Assembly: GCA_002772115.1 (NCBI GenBank)
Contig: PCRW01000079.1
Location: 1-16,197, forward strand
Reading direction: 5' to 3'
DNA: 16,197 bases
DNA from: Candidatus Moranbacteria bacterium CG23_combo_of_CG06-09_8_20_14_all_35_22
GTDB lineage: Bacteria > Patescibacteriota > Minisyncoccia > Moranbacterales > UBA2206
Of this stretch, positions 13,193 through 16,197 are shown piece after piece. Positions within the stretch are counted from its first letter, which is position 1, and the number at the start of each line of letters is the position of its first letter. A program made the translations under genes and the position numbers. Under the pieces are notes generated by a model. The model was not told the DNA's origin, ran no database searches, and worked only from the letters and a program-made list of their open reading frames with translations.

Positions 13193-13822
13193 ATGAAAAA
13201 AATAATTTCAAGAATTTTTATTAGGATTGTTGCAGTTAGTTTGTCTTTGTTGATTTTTAAGAAGAATGCCTTTGGGCAGATGGATGGTTCTCTAATGACA
13301 ACTGGAGGGCTTCCAACTCAGTCATATTCAAGCCTTATTCTAAATATTTTTAGTTTTATAAATTGTTCTTTGTTGATTCCTTTTTCATTTTTGCTCATGA
13401 TTTTTTTCTACGCTAGATATTATTTAACAAGAAGAGAATCGGGCGAATCATTAGAAATAGAAGATACAAAAGATTTTAAAAAAGCAAAAATATTTTTAGT
13501 AATTTTATTTTTATTGTTTGCAACAAATATTATAGCTGACTATTTAGTAACAGGTTTTATGGATAAGAACCACTACATGTTTATTAGTTTAAATTTTTTA
13601 TTGATAGTACCTTTTTCTTTGCTACTAATGATTTTTTTCTATATCAAATATTTCTTGATTAGAAATACACAAGGCGAATTATATAAAGTTAAAGCAAGAA
13701 AAGTATTAAAAAACGGAAAAATATTTCTGATTACTTCAGTTTTATTAATTGTATTTTTATTAATTATGTTAAGCATAGGTAAGTTAAAACCAATTTTAAG
13801 CACTATGCTTAGTAATTTTTAG
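13193..13822 (+). CDS. Membrane protein with internal duplication, cassette gene 4
   Basis: Protein of 209 residues. The signal peptide (MKKIISRIFIRIVAVSLSLL..., cleavage near NAFGQ) is nearly identical to that of the 130-residue protein at 11495. The body contains two copies of the same unit: LLIPFSFLLMIFFYARYYLT... to KAKIFLVILFLL (about 61-115), and VPFSLLLMIFFYIKYFLI... to NGKIFLITSVLL (about 142-190). Each unit is helix, charged loop, helix, and corresponds to the single unit of the 130-residue protein. It therefore looks like a fused two-unit version. It starts 20 bases after the 99-residue gene and ends 6 bases before porB. Function unknown; a small-subunit membrane assembly or a substrate of the radical SAM enzyme are possibilities. 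Confidence 0.75.
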   Translation: MKKIISRIFIRIVAVSLSLLIFKKNAFGQMDGSLMTTGGLPTQSYSSLILNIFSFINCSLLIPFSFLLMIFFYARYYLTRRESGESLEIEDTKDFKKAKIFLVILFLLFATNIIADYLVTGFMDKNHYMFISLNFLLIVPFSLLLMIFFYIKYFLIRNTQGELYKVKARKVLKNGKIFLITSVLLIVFLLIMLSIGKLKPILSTMLSNF

Positions 13823-13828
13823 TTTATC

Positions 13829-14737
13829 ATGAACAAAGAACTAACAAAATATTATTCGGTGGGACACTCGGCTTGTGCGGGGTGTGGGTTTCCGGCGATT
13901 GTGCGAGCGGTTTTAGGGGAGCTCAAAACGGATGTAGTTATCGCTAATGCGACGGGGTGTCTAGAAGTGACTTCGACGCTTTATCCATATTCAGCTTGGA
14001 AAGTGCCGTACATTCACAATGCTTTTGAAAATGCCGCGGCGACAATTTCTGGAGTGGAGAGAGCGTATGAAGCTTTGAAAAAGAAAGGCAAAATTTCTAA
14101 AAATAAAAAAATAAAATTTGTCGCTTTTGGTGGAGACGGTGGAACATATGACATCGGACTGCAAAGTTTGTCGGGTGCGCTTGAACGCGGACACAACTTT
14201 CTTTATGTTTGCTATGACAATGGTGGATATATGAACACGGGCAATCAGAGGTCGTCCGCGACGCCCTACGGTGCTTTCACAGAAACTACACCAACTGGAA
14301 AAGAATCTTTTGGAAAAATTGATACAAGAAAAAATTTGATGGAAATTGTGAACGCTCATCGAATTGGTTATTTGGCTCAAGCTAATGTTGCCTATTTAGC
14401 TGATCTCAAAAAGAAAGCCAAGAAAGCTCTGGAAACTGACGGGCCAAGTTTCTTGCTCGTTTTTTCACCCTGTACTAATAATTGGAAATTCCCCACTTCA
14501 CAATATGTAAATGTTGCTAAGTTAGCAACCGAAACAAATTTTTGGCCGTTATATGAAATTGAAAATGGAAAGTATAAACTAAATTTCGAACCAAAAAAAA
14601 TAACTCCCGTCACGGAATTTTTGAAAACGCAAGGCCGTTTCAAGCATCTTTTTAAAGTTGAAAATAAACCTCATTTAGAAGAAATTCAGAAATTAGTCAA
14701 TGAAGAATTCGCTAGGATTGCGAATTTGTGTGAATGA
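13829..14737 (+). CDS. porB: Pyruvate/2-oxoacid:ferredoxin oxidoreductase, beta subunit
   Basis: Protein of 302 residues, normal for the family. It has Cys residues for the proximal 4Fe-4S cluster: C16-x2-C19 (HSACAGCGFP), C44 (NATGCLE) and C215 (FSPCTNNWKF). The TPP/Mg motif is G102-D103-G (GGDGGTYDIG), continuing to DNGGYMNTGNQRS. It completes the porGDAB enzyme, where it holds TPP and the first Fe-S cluster. It is separated from porA by a 2.3-kb four-gene cassette instead of following directly, but only 6 bases follow the last cassette gene, so co-transcription is likely. The 3' end is followed by the RAYT start at 14739, one base after the stop. Confidence 0.93.
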   Translation: MNKELTKYYSVGHSACAGCGFPAIVRAVLGELKTDVVIANATGCLEVTSTLYPYSAWKVPYIHNAFENAAATISGVERAYEALKKKGKISKNKKIKFVAFGGDGGTYDIGLQSLSGALERGHNFLYVCYDNGGYMNTGNQRSSATPYGAFTETTPTGKESFGKIDTRKNLMEIVNAHRIGYLAQANVAYLADLKKKAKKALETDGPSFLLVFSPCTNNWKFPTSQYVNVAKLATETNFWPLYEIENGKYKLNFEPKKITPVTEFLKTQGRFKHLFKVENKPHLEEIQKLVNEEFARIANLCE

Positions 14738-14738
14738 T

Positions 14739-15278
14739 ATGAAATATAGAAATAGAAAAAAGAATCGCTTGCAAAATTATGATTATTCTCAAAATGGAAT
14801 GTATTTTGTGACAATATGCACACGGGAAAAGGAAGAATTGTTTGGAAAAATAGAAAATGGAGAAATGAATTTAAGTGAATTAGGAAAAATAGTTGAAAAA
14901 TGTTATTTGGAAATTCCTAAGCATTTTGATAATATATATTTGGATCAATATGTTATAATGCCGAATCATATTCATGGGATTATTGAAATCAATCAGGTAG
15001 GGAACGCATATATGCGTTCCTTGGATATTGATAGGGCAAAAATGTTATTGTCAAAAGTTGTTCAAGGATTTAAGGCTACTGTAACGAGAATAGGGAATGG
15101 ATATGATAAAGATAATAAAAAGGAACGCGTATACGCGTTCCCTACAATTTGGCAAAAATCATTTTATGACAACATCATCCGAAACGAAATATCTCTTAAT
15201 AAAATACGAGAATATATTATAAACAATCCAAAAATATGGGATCGAGATAGAAAAAATATTGAAAATATTTGGATGTAG
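14739..15278 (+). CDS. REP-associated tyrosine transposase (RAYT, Y1/HUH family)
   Basis: Protein of 179 residues of the TnpA_REP/RAYT family, the single-strand-specific HUH transposases linked to REP palindromes. It has NYDYSQNGMYFVTICTREKE at the start, the metal-binding HUH motif H77-I-H79 (PNHIHGII), and WQKSFYDNIIRNE with Y143 as the likely catalytic tyrosine, then IREYIINNPKIWDRD. The frame is open back to an ATG at 14700, but that would overlap the porB end, so the ATG at 14739 is preferred. Residues 87-94 (VGNAYMRS) and about 128-136 (ERVYAFPT) are encoded by two GTAG-footed palindromes of the REP type, in inverted orientation. The remaining motifs look intact, so the protein may be active. 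Confidence 0.88.
   Translation: MKYRNRKKNRLQNYDYSQNGMYFVTICTREKEELFGKIENGEMNLSELGKIVEKCYLEIPKHFDNIYLDQYVIMPNHIHGIIEINQVGNAYMRSLDIDRAKMLLSKVVQGFKATVTRIGNGYDKDNKKERVYAFPTIWQKSFYDNIIRNEISLNKIREYIINNPKIWDRDRKNIENIWM
14997..15020 (+). repeat. REP-like GTAG palindrome 1 inside the RAYT gene
   Basis: GTAG (14997-15000) is immediately followed by the perfect 20-bp palindrome GGAACGCATATATGCGTTCC (15001-15020). GTAG next to the hairpin foot is the guide tetranucleotide known from E. coli REP/RAYT pairs. Confidence 0.85.
15122..15145 (-). repeat. REP-like GTAG palindrome 2 inside the RAYT gene (inverted)
   Basis: The perfect 20-bp palindrome GGAACGCGTATACGCGTTCC (15122-15141) is followed by CTAC (15142-15145), so GTAG is the foot on the minus strand. 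It differs from palindrome 1 by compensating changes in the central bases only. Together they form an inverted pair with 101 bases between them. Confidence 0.85.
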
Positions 15279-15292
15279 AAAGGGGATAAATG

Positions 15293-15365
15293 AGCCATCT
15301 ATCAGAATCGAACTGATGACCTACGGTTTACGATACCGTCGCTCTACCAACTGAGCTAAGATGGC
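15293..15365 (-). tRNA. tRNA-Thr (anticodon CGT)
   Basis: Reading the minus strand, a 73-nt cloverleaf is complete. Acceptor GCCATCT/AGATGGC, D-arm GCTC/GAGC with AGTTGGTA loop, anticodon stem ACGGT/ACCGT with 7-nt loop ATCGTAA (anticodon CGT, reads ACG), variable loop AGGTC, and T-arm ATCAG/CTGAT with TTCGATT. The discriminator base is U and CCA is not encoded. It converges with the RAYT gene, whose stop is 14 bases away. Confidence 0.95.
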
Positions 15366-15374
15366 GCTTAGATA

Positions 15375-15403
15375 ATAATTGCATAAAAATTAAAATAATT
15401 CAA
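15375..15403 (-). promoter_or_regulatory. Candidate promoter of the tRNA-Thr gene
   Basis: On the minus strand, TTGAAT (15403-15398), a 17-bp spacer and AATTAT (15380-15375), with TG one base before the -10. Transcription would start only a few bases before the tRNA 5' end. The match is moderate in AT-rich DNA. Confidence 0.3.
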
Positions 15404-15549
15404 ATATTATGAATTTATATATTTGTGAAATTTGTGGGCAATATCCGATTATGAAATTTTATGCCTTATTTAGAGGTATTATGTTATGTAGCAAAAGAAG
15501 TATTTTCCAATCATCATATGAGCCTGAAATAATTCTTTCCTAACCAGAC

Positions 15550-16197
15550 CTATTTTTTAAAATTTTTAAACAATTTATCTTTTTCTTTTTGCATCTCCTT
15601 GGCATACTCATTGTCGCTTTTAGCATAAGCGATTTTATCTAAACTTTCAATAGTCAAACCTTCTCGCAAATATTGCGTAGCATTTGGAATAGACTTGAAT
15701 TTTTCATATGGCACTAAATATGTTTTGTATTTTTTCTTTTGCTTTCCTTTACTATCCACAATAATAGTTGGGAAACCAGAAGGTCGATGATAATTCACAT
15801 AAACATTAAAACAGTTTTTGTAAAACAAATTAATCGGACCAGCATTTTTTTGCGAGATATGTGTTCGTCCCATATGCTTTCTGATAACTGCTCCGTTTTT
15901 ACCTTCCACTAAGGCTTGATCATTGCATTTCCGAGAGCGAGATTTAGTTTGATGGATAATTAATTTATTCAAAAGCTTAGCTACTGTTTTATTGATATAT
16001 TCACTGCCATTATCCGAATGAAAATTAATAATCTTAAAAGGAAATTGTAAAATCAAATCTTCCAATAATGTTTCCAAATATTGTTCGGATATTTTTTCTA
16101 CACAACCAATAATTTCCATTTGGGTGACTTCATCCACCATATTGATATGATAAACACCTTTTTCTTTATCTAAATCGCCTTGATGTACGCTATCCAC
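15550..16197 (-). CDS. Integrase-type (rve) transposase, C-terminal part, cut by the window edge
   Basis: 215 residues are visible and the reading frame is open through the right edge, so the N-terminus (usually with HTH domains) lies outside. The visible GTG at the edge is not a credible start. The rve/DDE catalytic core is present: the first Asp probably in VDSVHQGD (residue 2), the second in HSDNGSEY (62) and Glu in ALVEGKNG (98), giving a D-35-E spacing as in IS3/IS481-type integrases. NVYVNYHRPSGFP matches the ending of the core. A lysine-rich tail follows. The visible part has no internal stop or frameshift, so it may be an intact insertion sequence. The terminal inverted repeat cannot be defined here, and nothing recognisable was found between 15366 and 15549 apart from the tRNA promoter. 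Confidence 0.85.
   Translation of the reverse strand: MDSVHQGDLDKEKGVYHINMVDEVTQMEIIGCVEKISEQYLETLLEDLILQFPFKIINFHSDNGSEYINKTVAKLLNKLIIHQTKSRSRKCNDQALVEGKNGAVIRKHMGRTHISQKNAGPINLFYKNCFNVYVNYHRPSGFPTIIVDSKGKQKKKYKTYLVPYEKFKSIPNATQYLREGLTIESLDKIAYAKSDNEYAKEMQKEKDKLFKNFKK

Noticed and set aside
11495..13822. Classical RiPP cluster with a short precursor peptide
   Set aside because: No short precursor with a core peptide, no leader peptidase and no dedicated transporter are visible. Only small membrane proteins accompany the radical SAM gene, so this remains just a possibility under the cassette finding.
13991..14380. 129-residue minus-strand reading frame within porB
   Set aside because: It is an antisense shadow of a strongly supported gene and shows no protein features of its own. 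The same applies to minus-strand frames inside porA, the type IIG gene and the permease genes.

Overview
The window is AT-rich and gene-dense, with mostly short intergenic gaps, many A/T-rich gene leaders and few convincing Shine-Dalgarno sequences. TGA is used as an ordinary stop (for example at the ends of the 130-aa membrane protein, the radical SAM gene and porD), so the code is standard. Together with the protein types (FtsX/MacB-like permeases, a DsbA-like double thioredoxin protein, a four-subunit archaeal-type pyruvate:ferredoxin oxidoreductase, a REP-associated tyrosine transposase), this suggests a Patescibacteria/CPR bacterium, possibly Parcubacteria- or Moranbacteria-like. That placement is an inference from style, not proof.

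Region by region: (1) 1-3006 holds two tandem paralogous FtsX/MacB-type permeases, surrounded by at least four copies of a CT/AG-rich nested-hairpin repeat. (2) 3007-7158 is a small defence-type module. A winged-helix regulator is bracketed by two identical 34-bp repeats, each holding a 13-bp-arm palindrome. It is followed by an AbrB-like 58-aa protein, a single-polypeptide type IIG restriction-modification enzyme and a DUF3800 protein. The last three form a tight operon. (3) 7159-7496 is non-coding: a hairpin, a DnaA-box-like site, a terminator fused to a promoter, and a GC-rich repeat. (4) 7497-9011 encodes a single-pass membrane protein and a membrane-anchored protein with two thioredoxin folds. 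(5) 9012-9312 holds two more GC-rich repeats and another terminator/promoter fusion. (6) 9313-14737 is the por operon in the order G-D-A-B. Between porA and porB sits a tightly overlapped four-gene cassette: three small multi-pass membrane proteins and a radical SAM/SPASM-like enzyme. (7) 14739-16197 holds a RAYT transposase, a tRNA-Thr(CGT) gene on the minus strand, and the C-terminal part of a DD35E integrase-type transposase on the minus strand, cut by the window edge.

The most notable signal links regions 6 and 7. A 20-bp palindrome with the GTAG foot known from REP elements lies in frame inside porA. Two related GTAG-footed palindromes, in inverted orientation, lie inside the coding sequence of the RAYT itself. 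REP-like elements therefore seem to have been accepted inside protein-coding genes here. The regulator with duplicated palindromes next to the restriction-modification operon is a second candidate for an undescribed control circuit, and the radical SAM/membrane-protein cassette inside the por operon is a third.
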